Notes under the pieces: generated by a model
Seen by the model: the letters and a program-made list of their open reading frames with translations, nothing else
Databases searched by the model: none
What the model was told of the DNA's origin: nothing
Made by a program: the position numbers and the translations under genes
Part shown: in pieces, positions 19,248 to 27,828 of the stretch
How the letters are laid out: each line of letters starts with the position of its first letter
Numbering within the stretch: the stretch's first letter is position 1
NCBI GenBank assembly: GCA_947589325.1
Contig: CANQAM010000005.1
Location: 43,546 to 107,545, forward strand
Length of the DNA stretch: 64,000 nt
From: an uncultured Bacteroidales bacterium
GTDB lineage: Bacteria > Bacteroidota > Bacteroidia > Bacteroidales > UBA11471
Direction of reading: 5' to 3'

Positions 19248-20225
19248 TCACAATCCTAACCGTGCAGATATATCGAGCATTCTACGAATAGGTATCAAAG
19301 CTTTTTCGGCAATATCTTTATCTACCGTTATTTCAGGAGTTTCGTTCAACAAGCATTCATACAGTTTTTCCAACGTATTCAGTCGCATATAATTGCATTC
19401 GTTGCAAGCACACGCGGCATCTTCGGGAGGCGCCGGTATAAATTCTTTGTCCGGACATTGTTTCTGCATTTCATGCAATATACCCGACTCCGTAGCCACT
19501 ATAAACTGTTTTTTATCGGAACTTACCGCATATTTCAAAAGTGCTGCCGTAGAACCTATTTTATTCGCCATTTGCAACAATACCTGTTTGCATTCGGGGT
19601 GAGCCAGTATTTCGGCTTGCGGATATTTCTTTTTCAATGCCAATATCTTTTCGACCGAAAACTGCTCGTGCACATGACAAGCTCCGTTCCATAACTTCAT
19701 ATTCCGACCTGTAATACTGTTTATATAATTACCGAGATTGCGGTCGGGACCGAATATTATTTTTTCATTTTCAGGAAAACTCTCTACTATCTGTCGTGCG
19801 TTGGTCGATGTAACCACCACATCGGTATAAGCCTTTACCGCCGCAGAAGTATTTACATACGAAATAACCGTGTAACCTTTGTTTTCTTTTACAAACTTTG
19901 CAAACTCATTGACAGGACAACTGTCTGCCAGCGAACAACCCGCATTTGCATCGGGTACAAGCACTTTTTTGTCGGGACACAATATCTTGGCTGTCTCTCC
20001 CATGAAATGCACGCCGCAAACGACTATCATATCGGCATCTGTCTTGGCAGCCCATTGTGCTAATGCCAGACTGTCGCCCACATAATCGGCCACGTCCTGC
20101 AATTCGCTCCGCTGGTAATAGTGTGCCAGTATGAGGCAGTTTTTTTCTTTACGCAAACGATTGATTTCTTCTATCAAATGTTTTTTGTTTTCCGTACACG
20201 AGTTGGAGGGACAGTTAGTCATCAT
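19248..20225 (-). CDS. nadA: Quinolinate synthase NadA
   Basis: NadA condenses iminoaspartate with dihydroxyacetone phosphate to quinolinate, an early step of NAD synthesis, using a 4Fe-4S cluster. The 325-residue protein shows conserved family sequences: ILAHYYQRSELQDVADYVGDSL, VCGVHFMGETAKIL, PDANAGCSLADSCP and HPECK, with a late CACNECNYM segment. Cluster cysteines are available in GCSLADSC, HPECK and CACNEC. It begins with two adjacent Met codons (20225 and 20222). nadB and nadC are not beside it, so the pathway is dispersed. It converges on the deacetylase gene with a one-base gap. The upstream DNA is very AT-rich, with only a poor -7 match (TTTCTTTG). Confidence 0.95.
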   Translation of the reverse strand: MMTNCPSNSCTENKKHLIEEINRLRKEKNCLILAHYYQRSELQDVADYVGDSLALAQWAAKTDADMIVVCGVHFMGETAKILCPDKKVLVPDANAGCSLADSCPVNEFAKFVKENKGYTVISYVNTSAAVKAYTDVVVTSTNARQIVESFPENEKIIFGPDRNLGNYINSITGRNMKLWNGACHVHEQFSVEKILALKKKYPQAEILAHPECKQVLLQMANKIGSTAALLKYAVSSDKKQFIVATESGILHEMQKQCPDKEFIPAPPEDAACACNECNYMRLNTLEKLYECLLNETPEITVDKDIAEKALIPIRRMLDISARLGL

Positions 20226-20667
20226 TATATTTATATTTAATTTTATTTCAAAGAAAAATTTTGTTGATATTACTTTGTTGATAACAAGTATAATTTATCT
20301 TTTCTTTATTTGTTTTTCTTGTTATGAAAATATGATATGCTTTTATATGAAAGTTATTATTGTCTTTTTTATTTTATATGAATGATTTACGCACTTATTC
20401 AACACATGTTCATAATTCACAAAGTTATGTATTTTCTTTGTATTTGCTGTGAATAGAAGACTTAATTTGATGTAATAAGTAAGAAATAAGAAAATATATT
20501 TTTCTGCTGTAAGAATGAAAAACCTTTATATATGGAGATGATTTTTTATTGTGCAAATATATTTTTCATTTTTGTATTCATATTTATGTACAGGTTATCA
20601 ACAGAATTGTACACATATATTTTGTCATGTTTTTTTATTGTGTTATTTTTGCAATAAACATTTGTAT
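20226..20667. other. AT-rich intergenic region between divergent nadA and trmH-type genes
   Basis: This 442-base stretch is strongly AT-rich and has no convincing gene. Short frames on it (for example 20131-20385) are low-complexity. I see only the promoter of the downstream methyltransferase gene near 20621-20651 and no clear repeat array or terminator. Confidence 0.6.
20621..20651 (+). promoter_or_regulatory. Promoter of the TrmH-type methyltransferase gene
   Basis: TTTG (20621-20624), a 19-base spacer and TATTTTTG (20644-20651) give a close match to the Bacteroidota consensus. The ATG at 20668 lies 16 bases after the -7 element. Confidence 0.8.
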
Positions 20668-21201
20668 ATGAGAAAGAAAACTATATTCGATATGCATCGC
20701 ATATCTGTTGATGAATTTCGTAAGTCTGCTAAAATACCTTTGGTGGTGGTACTCGACAATGTGCGCAGTCTTAATAATGTAGGATCTGTTTTTCGCACAA
20801 GCGATGCTTTTCGCGTGGAAGCTGTTTATTTGTGCGGCATAACGGCAACGCCTCCGCATCCGGAGATACACAAAACGGCTCTCGGAGCCGAAGACAGTGT
20901 CGCATGGCATTATGAGGAAGATACATCGACGGTAGTAAATAATCTTATAAAAAACAATTATGAGGTATATGCCATAGAACAGGTGGAAGATAGTATTTCA
21001 TTGACGGAATTGAAGTTGGATAGAAATAAAAAGTATGCCGTCGTGTTAGGCAATGAAGTGAAAGGAGTGCAGCAGGAAGTAGTGGATAAGTGCGTACAAA
21101 GCATAGAAATACCGCAATACGGCACAAAACATTCATTGAACGTATCGGTAACTGCCGGCATCGTAATATGGAGTTTTTTCAAACAACTGTTTGAAGAGTA
21201 A
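20668..21201 (+). CDS. TrmH/SpoU family RNA 2'-O-methyltransferase
   Basis: This SPOUT enzyme methylates a ribose 2'-OH in tRNA or rRNA using S-adenosylmethionine. The 177-residue protein has the three SpoU motifs: NNVGSVFRTSDAF (motif 1), VVLGNEVKGVQ (motif 2) and IPQYGTKHSLNVSVTAGIVIWSF (motif 3, forming the knot). I start it at ATG 20668 because the promoter lies inside the longer ORF-track version and its first 39 residues are not protein-like. There is no N-terminal substrate-binding extension, so it is a minimal SPOUT domain; the exact RNA target is not predictable. Neighbours give no operon context. Confidence 0.9.
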   Translation: MRKKTIFDMHRISVDEFRKSAKIPLVVVLDNVRSLNNVGSVFRTSDAFRVEAVYLCGITATPPHPEIHKTALGAEDSVAWHYEEDTSTVVNNLIKNNYEVYAIEQVEDSISLTELKLDRNKKYAVVLGNEVKGVQQEVVDKCVQSIEIPQYGTKHSLNVSVTAGIVIWSFFKQLFEE

Positions 21202-21203
21202 TA

Positions 21204-21791
21204 TTACAATTGTCCGTTTTCCACAAGCACCACGATTTCTTCCAGTATCTTGTCGCTGCCTTCGGGTTCCCATTCTTTGCGCAGGCTCACGCCGAACATA
21301 GCACCGAATGTTTGCCAGAAAGTAGCCCTAAATCCTCCCAAAAAGGCTTTTATCAATTGATAGGAAGATTGATTGCACTCTCGGTCGATGAGCCGTATCA
21401 AAAGTTTGGCTTGAGTATAAGTAAAGTTTTTCAGTTCGGGTTTGTATTCCTCGAACAATTCTTTTTCCATGCGTTTGAGGTGTTTGTTTCTCTCGTCTTC
21501 GGGCAAAGTCTGTATATATTCATAAGTTTCTATTAAAGCGTTGTGTACAAGTTTGGCGTATGGCAGCACTTTTTTTACATCACGTACATTACGCCAGTAG
21601 TATTCTTTTTCCTTTGTACTCTTGAATACCCGTCGCGGAAAACAATATACAGGACGCATGATGACGAGCATAGCCGTATCGCCGGCGTCGGTAGCAATAT
21701 AAGTAACGCGCTGGATATATCGGGATTGCTGAGCCATACAGAAAGATGACAAACAGACCGATACGATAAGTAACAGATAAAACTTTTTCAT
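21204..21791 (-). CDS. DUF4294 family exported protein
   Basis: The 195-residue protein begins MKKFYLLLIVSVCLSSFCMAQ, a signal peptide ending in AQ. The mature part (ATDAGDTAMLVIMRPVYCFPRRVFKSTKEKEYYWRNVRDVKKVLPYAKLV) matches DUF4294, a Bacteroidota family of unknown function. It is highly charged and helical and probably periplasmic. The ORF track opens at a TTG at 21800, but that lies inside the TACTTTTG promoter element, so ATG 21791 is the start and the mRNA would have almost no leader. It converges on the methyltransferase gene with a 2-base gap. No catalytic motif is visible. Confidence 0.8.
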   Translation of the reverse strand: MKKFYLLLIVSVCLSSFCMAQQSRYIQRVTYIATDAGDTAMLVIMRPVYCFPRRVFKSTKEKEYYWRNVRDVKKVLPYAKLVHNALIETYEYIQTLPEDERNKHLKRMEKELFEEYKPELKNFTYTQAKLLIRLIDRECNQSSYQLIKAFLGGFRATFWQTFGAMFGVSLRKEWEPEGSDKILEEIVVLVENGQL

Positions 21792-21797
21792 CGACTG

Positions 21798-21805
21798 CAA
21801 AAGTA
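21798..21805 (-). promoter_or_regulatory. -7 promoter element of the DUF4294 gene
   Basis: TACTTTTG on the minus strand ends only 6 bases before the ATG at 21791, predicting a leader of a few bases. Confidence 0.65.
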
Positions 21806-21997
21806 ATGTATTGCCCTCAAAAAAGAGGTTGTAAAATGTTTTTTTCTGTTTTTTAGCGGTATATAACTTGTTGATAACATTTTTATAATAGAGAAAATTG
21901 TATTATTAAACAGTTGTTTAGCAATATAATAATATAAAAAAGCAAGTTATGAACAAGAGTTAATAAAGAATGATGGCATGGAAATTTGTTTTTGAAT

Positions 21998-22005
21998 TAT
22001 CTTTG
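21998..22005 (+). promoter_or_regulatory. -7 promoter element of the radical SAM gene
   Basis: TATCTTTG fits TAnnTTTG and ends 24 bases before the ATG at 22030. Confidence 0.65.
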
Positions 22006-22029
22006 CGGTACGGTAAATAAAGAGTATTT

Positions 22030-22803
22030 ATGATTTTATTCGGAGAAATCGTTTTCGGTCCGGTACACAGCCGACGGCTCGGTATATCGCTGGGAGTAAA
22101 TCTGCTGCCTGCGGACGGAAAAGTATGTACATTCGATTGCATTTATTGCGAGTGCGGTTACAATGCAAATCGCCGCACCCATACGGAACTGCCTGATAGA
22201 AAAGCTGTGTATGAGGCTCTGGAAAAGCGTCTTGCCGCCATGAAAGAGGCAGGTGAAGGACTGAATGTGATAACGTTTGCCGGCAACGGCGAACCGACGC
22301 TGCACTCGCAATTTCCGGAAATTATAGACGATACGATAAAACTGCGCGACACCTATTTTCCGGAAGTGAAAATAAGCGTGCTTTCCAATGCCACCCGTAT
22401 AGATGATGCAGGAGTATTTTCGGCGCTGAACAGAGTGGATAACAATATTTTGAAAATCGATTCCGTGTATGACGATACGATACGTCGTATCAATGCGCCT
22501 GTTGCCCAACGGTTTTCGGCAGAAGAATTGATAGAGAGACTTTGCCGTTTCAACGGAAAGTTGATTGTTCAGACGCTTTTTCTGCAAGGCGAACATAACG
22601 GGGCTGTCATCGACAATACCACCGACAGAGAGGTGGAAGGTTGGATTGCTGCGATACGCCGTATCGCTCCGCAGAAAGTCATGGTCTATACCATAGACAG
22701 GGAGACGCCCGAAAAAAATCTGCGCAAGGTCTCGCCCGAAAAATTGAACGAGATAGTCCGCCGTGTCAAAGTTTTCGGCATAGAGGTCTCGGTATCTTAC
22801 TGA
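22030..22803 (+). CDS. Radical SAM protein (COG0731-like)
   Basis: The 257-residue protein has the radical SAM cluster motif CTFDCIYCECG near residues 33-43 (CxxxCxxC), which binds a 4Fe-4S cluster and cleaves S-adenosylmethionine to a radical. The opening FGPVHSRRLGISLGVNLLP and the segment ITFAGNGEPTLHSQFPEI are typical of the small radical SAM family related to wyosine-synthesis enzymes. No accessory-cluster domain is evident at the C-terminus. The substrate is unknown. Its last 7 bases overlap the end of the converging M6 protease gene. Confidence 0.85.
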   Translation: MILFGEIVFGPVHSRRLGISLGVNLLPADGKVCTFDCIYCECGYNANRRTHTELPDRKAVYEALEKRLAAMKEAGEGLNVITFAGNGEPTLHSQFPEIIDDTIKLRDTYFPEVKISVLSNATRIDDAGVFSALNRVDNNILKIDSVYDDTIRRINAPVAQRFSAEELIERLCRFNGKLIVQTLFLQGEHNGAVIDNTTDREVEGWIAAIRRIAPQKVMVYTIDRETPEKNLRKVSPEKLNEIVRRVKVFGIEVSVSY

Positions 22804-25082
22804 GAAACAAATATCTTTGAAATGAAATTTTTATAGCGTACAAGATATATTCCGGTTTGTAAATTTATAGGGACATCTTTTTCGGTTACAATTACATGCC
22901 CTTTCATATCGTATATGTAAATAACTGATTTACTATCATTATCGTTTATACAAAAACATTTACGAGTTGTATCATAAAAAAGAAAATCAGAAAAAATGCT
23001 TTGAGAGTATTCAGGAGTATGTATGGGTATGCTTTCTATCGTTATATTGTCTAAGGATATACTTCCGTTTGAAGTCATTATGGCTTCGAACATAAGCTGA
23101 CATGAAGTAACGGTGTCGGGAAAAGAAATCTTTTTTTCAGACCAATACATTGTTGTTTTCGAGATGGAATCGAGAAGATGCCAATCGCCATCAATATTTT
23201 TTTTATAATAAATTTTCAGAATGTTATTTGATTTATTATAAAAGGATTTAATATAAAAATAGAAAGAAAGTGTGGAAATAATATCCTCTTTCGAGGATAG
23301 AAAAGGAGAAATAAGCAAACAAGTATCAATTATTGTTTGATAATCTGTTTTTTTTAGATAAATATAAGAATTTCCATCATTAGGTAAAGGAGGTAAAAAG
23401 GCATCTGCTAAAGAAGAATTATTGTTATTAATATGAAATATTTTCCATTCGTTGTTTGTTGAACAACTTTTGTTAGACCAAGAAGAAGGAAAAACCGAAT
23501 AGTCGAAACTTTCGTGCCAAAAAATATCCGGTAAGATCGTAATTTTATTATTTAATTTTATATCTCCATTTGACAACAATGAAATATCGGATAATGAAAT
23601 ATCGGTTTGAACACCGTCCCAAGAAAAGACAGCCGGTACAGATGTACTATTCCAGTCATGTTTGTTTGTTGTTCCGGGAAATGGACAGCCGGCACTATTT
23701 ATGTTTCCATAGTTTGACGATGTGGGTACAGATAAAGATTGAGATGCGCATACAACATAACAACCTTGTGGATGGGAAGCATTTATTTTGTTTTGTTGTG
23801 CCATCGAAGATATATCTTTATGTATATGGTATATCAATAATCCTTCACCCGGGTTGGCGATGTCGAAACCAGATAGAGCTCTGTTTTCGAGCAAATAAAA
23901 CTCATCGGGAATAGGAGTATCGATACGATAGATCGTATTTTTTGTAAAATTCGAAGATTGTAAAATGATATTTTCTCCGATGGGGAGGTTTATGGCATCT
24001 GTCCATCCTAAATTATAAACTTTGACATAAGGGTTGAAATTAGCCGGCGTGATACCGTCATTGTTCCAACTGCCGGAAGCCATTATGTCCCAATCGCCGG
24101 TTCCTTCGTAAATACCGTTTTTCTCGGAATCGGTATCGTAAAAATCCGTGATTCCAAAAGTATGTGCAATTTCATGGCAATGTACACCTATGCGAGAAAT
24201 ACCATTACCGCGGAAGTCTCTTAATTCGGGGGCGCAAGAATATCTATTTATTTTGATATTTTGTATGGTGATAGGGTCAAAGGTCATTTCGTGCGACCAT
24301 ATTGTATTGGCTGATGCTCCGGATTCTTCGCCATATCCTGCAAAAACAATGTGTACATTATCTATATAACCGTCTTTGTCATTGTCAAAATTTGACAAGG
24401 ATATTTCTTGTGATGCTTGTTCTATGGCTTCCAAAAATAAAGCGTATGGAGCAACATCATTGCCTCCGATGGTTAAGTTTGTCCCGTAAAAAGCCATATT
24501 ATATCGGGAGGTGTATGGACCGATGAGTGTACATTCTAAATTCAATTGTCCATACGAAGCGTAGTCGAAAAAATCATGTACACTTCCGGCAGCACCCTCT
24601 TCATCATAATTTCTTTTGTTGAAAAGTGCGTTTATTTCATCGAATGTTTTTTGAAAATGAAAATCGGGAAACTGCATTAAAATAACCAATATTTGCTTGT
24701 CTCCTGTCGTAAGATGTCTATCTGTTGTCGGGGGAGCAGATTGTTTTATTTGGTTATTTTCGGGAGATTTTTTTAGGCGAATATTTTTTTTAAGGGAGTC
24801 GAGGAAAGGTTTGATTTTTTCTTTCGGATCCGTCAATCTATACTCAGAAAAGCAGGCATATCCAGTATCATCTTCTTGTGCATACACCCAGCCTAAAGAA
24901 TCGGATAAAAGCGTATAATTATCTTCTGTCACAGCCCATTTACAATGTTCGTCACCATGTAGAGTAATATATGTATAACTATTGGCCGTTGCAATTTTTA
25001 TTTTTCGTGGATATGCAGGAACAGCATAACAATAAACGATAAAATTGAAAAATAAAACAAAGAAGATAATTATACGCTTCAT
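22797..25082 (-). CDS. Secreted M6-family metalloprotease with T9SS-type C-terminal domain
   Basis: The 761-residue protein has a signal peptide (MKRIIIFFVLFFNFIVYCYA), a propeptide-like N-terminal domain of about 120 residues, and a catalytic domain with the zinc motif HCHEIAHTFGITDFYD (HExxH) near residues 304-319. This matches M6 (immune inhibitor A-like) proteases. A beta-sandwich region of about 150 residues follows, and the last 40 residues (IYDMKGHVIV... GIYLVRYKNFISKIFVSQ) resemble a T9SS type A sorting domain, so export through the SprA translocon and surface attachment or release is likely. It lies 8 bases after a small lipoprotein gene in the same direction. The base composition is clearly AT-richer than most of the window. 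Confidence 0.87.
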   Translation of the reverse strand: MKRIIIFFVLFFNFIVYCYAVPAYPRKIKIATANSYTYITLHGDEHCKWAVTEDNYTLLSDSLGWVYAQEDDTGYACFSEYRLTDPKEKIKPFLDSLKKNIRLKKSPENNQIKQSAPPTTDRHLTTGDKQILVILMQFPDFHFQKTFDEINALFNKRNYDEEGAAGSVHDFFDYASYGQLNLECTLIGPYTSRYNMAFYGTNLTIGGNDVAPYALFLEAIEQASQEISLSNFDNDKDGYIDNVHIVFAGYGEESGASANTIWSHEMTFDPITIQNIKINRYSCAPELRDFRGNGISRIGVHCHEIAHTFGITDFYDTDSEKNGIYEGTGDWDIMASGSWNNDGITPANFNPYVKVYNLGWTDAINLPIGENIILQSSNFTKNTIYRIDTPIPDEFYLLENRALSGFDIANPGEGLLIYHIHKDISSMAQQNKINASHPQGCYVVCASQSLSVPTSSNYGNINSAGCPFPGTTNKHDWNSTSVPAVFSWDGVQTDISLSDISLLSNGDIKLNNKITILPDIFWHESFDYSVFPSSWSNKSCSTNNEWKIFHINNNNSSLADAFLPPLPNDGNSYIYLKKTDYQTIIDTCLLISPFLSSKEDIISTLSFYFYIKSFYNKSNNILKIYYKKNIDGDWHLLDSISKTTMYWSEKKISFPDTVTSCQLMFEAIMTSNGSISLDNITIESIPIHTPEYSQSIFSDFLFYDTTRKCFCINDNDSKSVIYIYDMKGHVIVTEKDVPINLQTGIYLVRYKNFISKIFVSQ

Positions 25083-25090
25083 ATCGAGCC

Positions 25091-25486
25091 TTATTCTTTC
25101 GTCCCTTTGAATGTAAGCATATTGCCAGATGAAGTATTATAATCAATTATAAGGAAATTTCCTGTAATGGTGGCATTTATGTCAAAGATTCCCTCATTTA
25201 CCAAAGAGTACACATTACCTTCCTTTATTATGTTGTATCTGAACTCTTCCGAACCCAAGAAATCAGCAGACATAGAAACTACATTACTTGACAGACGGGA
25301 AATCGCTACTATATACGCATCTTCTACAAGCATTGTTCCGTAAGAGAGTTTTCCGATGTAAGTACCTGAAATTGCACTTGCGTTATCAGGGTTGAGATTT
25401 TCTTTGTCATCTTCTCCGCAAGAAGATAAAGAAAAGGATAATCCGAATAAGGCTATGATGATAGCCACAAAGTTGATTTTTTTCAT
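25091..25486 (-). CDS. Small putative surface lipoprotein, unknown family
   Basis: The 131-residue product has a lipoprotein signal (MKKINFVAIIIALFGLSFSLSSC) with Cys23 as the probable lipidated residue, followed by GEDDKE. Acidic residues right after the Cys are the surface-export signal described for Bacteroidota lipoproteins. The mature part is short and strand-rich (SGTYIGKLSYGTMLVEDAY), perhaps a small barrel. It precedes the M6 protease by 8 bases and shares its promoter, so it could be an inhibitor, anchor or chaperone of that protease; this is inference. I do not recognise a family. Confidence 0.75.
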   Translation of the reverse strand: MKKINFVAIIIALFGLSFSLSSCGEDDKENLNPDNASAISGTYIGKLSYGTMLVEDAYIVAISRLSSNVVSMSADFLGSEEFRYNIIKEGNVYSLVNEGIFDINATITGNFLIIDYNTSSGNMLTFKGTKE

Positions 25487-25531
25487 GTTGTTTGTTTTTT
25501 AATGATTAAAAATAAAGTTTGATATTTTCTG

Positions 25532-25539
25532 CAAAGATA
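25532..25539 (-). promoter_or_regulatory. -7 promoter element of the lipoprotein/M6 protease operon
   Basis: TATCTTTG on the minus strand lies about 45 bases before the lipoprotein ATG. Confidence 0.65.
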
Positions 25540-25615
25540 CATATTATTTCTTTGTAATAAAGATTATAGGGAAATTTTTTTGAATTGTAAAACAGTTTTT
25601 TGCAGGAAAAATCAT

Positions 25616-25623
25616 TACTTTTG
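25616..25623 (+). promoter_or_regulatory. -7 promoter element of the CNNM-type transporter gene
   Basis: TACTTTTG fits TAnnTTTG. It lies about 160 bases before the chosen start, giving a long leader. Confidence 0.5.
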
Positions 25624-25785
25624 CTTTGTAAAATAAAAAAATAGCGCTTTCGAGAAAAATTTTCGGCATATTGAATTTTCAGAAACGAAAGAGGTTGTGC
25701 ATACCGTATGTACAAAATGTTTGTCGTATGCCGTTCTGCCTGTGTGGGCAGGGAAGCGAGTCGTTATAAAAAATCGAATCGATTT

Positions 25786-26826
25786 ATGGGATTGATGTTT
25801 TTATACCTGTTCATGGCATTGGGTGTATCGTTTACCTGTTCGGTATTGGAGGCGGTGTTGCTTTCGACGCCGATGTCGTTTATCAGCATGAAAGAGCAGG
25901 AGGGGGGCAAGTCGGCAGCCCTGTTGAAGAAATACAAGCAGAGCATCGACAAACCTATTTCTGCCATTCTGTCGCTGAATACGATTGCTCATACCATCGG
26001 TGCTGCCGGAGTGGGCGCCGAAGCGGTAAAACTTTTCGGCGAAGTTTACTTCGGAGTTATCTCGGCGATACTTACTTTGTTGATACTGGTTATTTCCGAA
26101 ATCATACCCAAGACGATAGGAGCCTCTTACTGGCGGCGTTTAGCCCTGTTTGCAGCGCAGGTGATACGGGTGTTCGTATTCATTTGTTATCCGCTGGTAT
26201 TGCTGTCGGAATTGATAACGCGCATTGTTACGCCGAAAGAAAAAGAGTTTTCCGTGAGCCGCGAAGAGGTGTCGGCCATGGTAACGGTCGGTGAGGAAGA
26301 AGGCGTATTTCAATCGAAAGAAAACAAGGTGATACAGAATCTTATCCGACTTAATAACGTGAAAGTGAAAGAGGTAATGACGCCGCGCGTCGTTACCGAA
26401 GTGGCGTCGGAAGATATGACACTGCGCGATTTTTATCAGGAAAAGGCATACCGTTTCTATTCGCGCATACCGGTGTATGGCGACAGCAAAGATTACATTA
26501 CCGGCTACGTGCTGCGGCGTACCGTGCTTGAAAATCTTACCGAAGACAAGTTCGACATGAAGTTGAAGGATATCAAACGGCCGATACCCTGTTTTTCCGA
26601 AACGAAATCGGTATCGACCGTTTGGGAAAAACTGCTCGAACACAAAGAACAAATCGCGCTTATCGTCGATGAATACGGCTGTTTTGCCGGAATTATCACG
26701 ATGGAAGATGTGGTAGAAACTATTTTCGGTTTGGAAATCATCGACGAAACCGATACGGTGGTCGATATGCAGCAGCTTGCCCGCGACCGCTGGAATGCCC
26801 GTATGGAGCGATACAAGTCGATGTGA
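25786..26826 (+). CDS. CNNM/CorC-type transporter with CBS domains (hemolysin-like)
   Basis: This inner-membrane protein belongs to the CNNM/CorB family linked to Mg2+ and Co2+ transport. Three or four membrane segments fill residues 1-150 (GLMFLYLFMALGVSFTCSVLEAVLL, ISAILTLLILVISEIIPKTIG, VIRVFVFICYPLVLL), with the family motif SEIIPKTIG. A cytosolic CBS pair follows (KEVMTPRVVTEVASEDMTLRDF... EQIALIVDEYGCFAGIITMEDVVETIFG). I start at ATG 25786 because MGLMFLYLFMALGVSF is the usual beginning; the ORF track adds 26 unlikely residues. From there the product has 346 residues. The usual C-terminal CorC/HlyC acidic domain is absent or very short. Confidence 0.85.
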   Translation: MGLMFLYLFMALGVSFTCSVLEAVLLSTPMSFISMKEQEGGKSAALLKKYKQSIDKPISAILSLNTIAHTIGAAGVGAEAVKLFGEVYFGVISAILTLLILVISEIIPKTIGASYWRRLALFAAQVIRVFVFICYPLVLLSELITRIVTPKEKEFSVSREEVSAMVTVGEEEGVFQSKENKVIQNLIRLNNVKVKEVMTPRVVTEVASEDMTLRDFYQEKAYRFYSRIPVYGDSKDYITGYVLRRTVLENLTEDKFDMKLKDIKRPIPCFSETKSVSTVWEKLLEHKEQIALIVDEYGCFAGIITMEDVVETIFGLEIIDETDTVVDMQQLARDRWNARMERYKSM

Positions 26827-26873
26827 TTTTTTTCAAAAAATCCGCCGATGAAACAACTGTTGCGAAATAGTAT

Positions 26874-26881
26874 TATCTTTG
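26874..26881 (+). promoter_or_regulatory. -7 promoter element of the yitT-rdgB-porZ run
   Basis: TATCTTTG fits TAnnTTTG and overlaps the TTG used by the ORF track, so ATG 26915 is the true start. Confidence 0.65.
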
Positions 26882-26914
26882 CATCGGCTTAAACCTTTAA
26901 TTCATCATCAGATT

Positions 26915-27784
26915 ATGAAGATGCCTTTGCGTAGATTGTGGACAGAAATCAAAGATTATACGCTCATTACGTTAGGTCTTATGTGTTACGCTTTCGGGTG
27001 GGTGGCATTTTTGGTATCCAACGAAATAGTAACGGGCGGTGTAACCGGTCTTTCGGCGTTGGTGTTTTTCGGTACGAAAATACCGGTGGCGGTTACTTAC
27101 TTTACCATTAATGCCATATTGCTTATTGCGGCGGTAAAAGTTCTCGGGTGGCAGTATTGCATACGTTCCATATTCGGAGTGTTGATGATGACATTCCTTT
27201 TGTCGTTAGCAACGATTCTTGTCAAAGAGCCTTTGCTCGAAGACGAACCTTTCATGGCGTGCATCATAGGCGGTATATTGTCGGGAGTGGGCATCGGCAT
27301 AGCTTTCACGCGCAACGGCAGTACGGGTGGTACCGATATTGTCGCCGCCATTGTCAATAAATACAAGCCGATAACGTTGGGCCGCACCATTTTGTATTGC
27401 GATGTGTGCATTATCAGTTCGTCGTTCATAATCTTCCACAATCCCGAAAAAATACTTTTCGGTTTCGTGGTGCTGGCGGTTTCGACCTATACGTGCGACA
27501 TGATAATCAACGGTATCCGGCAGTCGATACAACTTTTGATTTTTTCCGATAAGTATGAGGAAATAGCCGACCACATCAACCGCGATGTGCATCGCGGAGT
27601 TACCATTATCGACGGTATGGGCTGGTACTCGAAACAGCCGAAAAAGGTAATCGTCGTGTTGGCGAAACGTTCGGAGTCGAACAGCATTTTCCGGTTGGTG
27701 AAACAAATCGACAGCCATGCTTTCATTTCGCAGTCGAATGTCATAGGCGTTTATGGCGAGGGCTTCGACAAGATAAAAACATAG
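26915..27784 (+). CDS. YitT family membrane protein (DUF161/DUF2179)
   Basis: The 289-residue protein has about five membrane segments in its first 180 residues (LITLGLMCYAFGWVAFLV, VAVTYFTINAILLIAAVKVLG, IRSIFGVLMMTFLLSLATILV, MACIIGGILSGVGIGIAF). A cytosolic DUF2179 domain follows, ending in VIGVYGEGFDKIK. The motif TRNGSTGGTDIVAAI is typical of YitT proteins. Their function is unknown, although a transport role is often assumed. rdgB follows 44 bases downstream in the same direction. Confidence 0.9.
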   Translation: MKMPLRRLWTEIKDYTLITLGLMCYAFGWVAFLVSNEIVTGGVTGLSALVFFGTKIPVAVTYFTINAILLIAAVKVLGWQYCIRSIFGVLMMTFLLSLATILVKEPLLEDEPFMACIIGGILSGVGIGIAFTRNGSTGGTDIVAAIVNKYKPITLGRTILYCDVCIISSSFIIFHNPEKILFGFVVLAVSTYTCDMIINGIRQSIQLLIFSDKYEEIADHINRDVHRGVTIIDGMGWYSKQPKKVIVVLAKRSESNSIFRLVKQIDSHAFISQSNVIGVYGEGFDKIKT

Positions 27785-27828
27785 CCTGCAACAGACAATA
27801 AAGCGGGACAGAATGCCGTTATATCGGT

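Larger units (their letters stand above)
25487..25785. other. Divergent intergenic region between the lipoprotein and CNNM genes
   Basis: About 300 bases carry two outward promoters: TATCTTTG on the minus strand (25539-25532) for the lipoprotein/M6 operon and TACTTTTG on the plus strand (25616-25623) for the CNNM gene. The plus-strand leader from about 25627 to 25785 is long (near 155 bases) and holds a small hairpin CTGCC-TGTGTG-GGCAG. No gene is seen. Confidence 0.6.

Noticed and set aside
14000-26000. A replication origin or terminus marked by a strand-composition switch
   Set aside because: Plus-strand genes left of about 18.6 kb look C-rich and those right of 25.7 kb look G-rich in rows I counted, but the minus-strand epimerase gene and others break the pattern, and I see no dnaA boxes or dif-like site.
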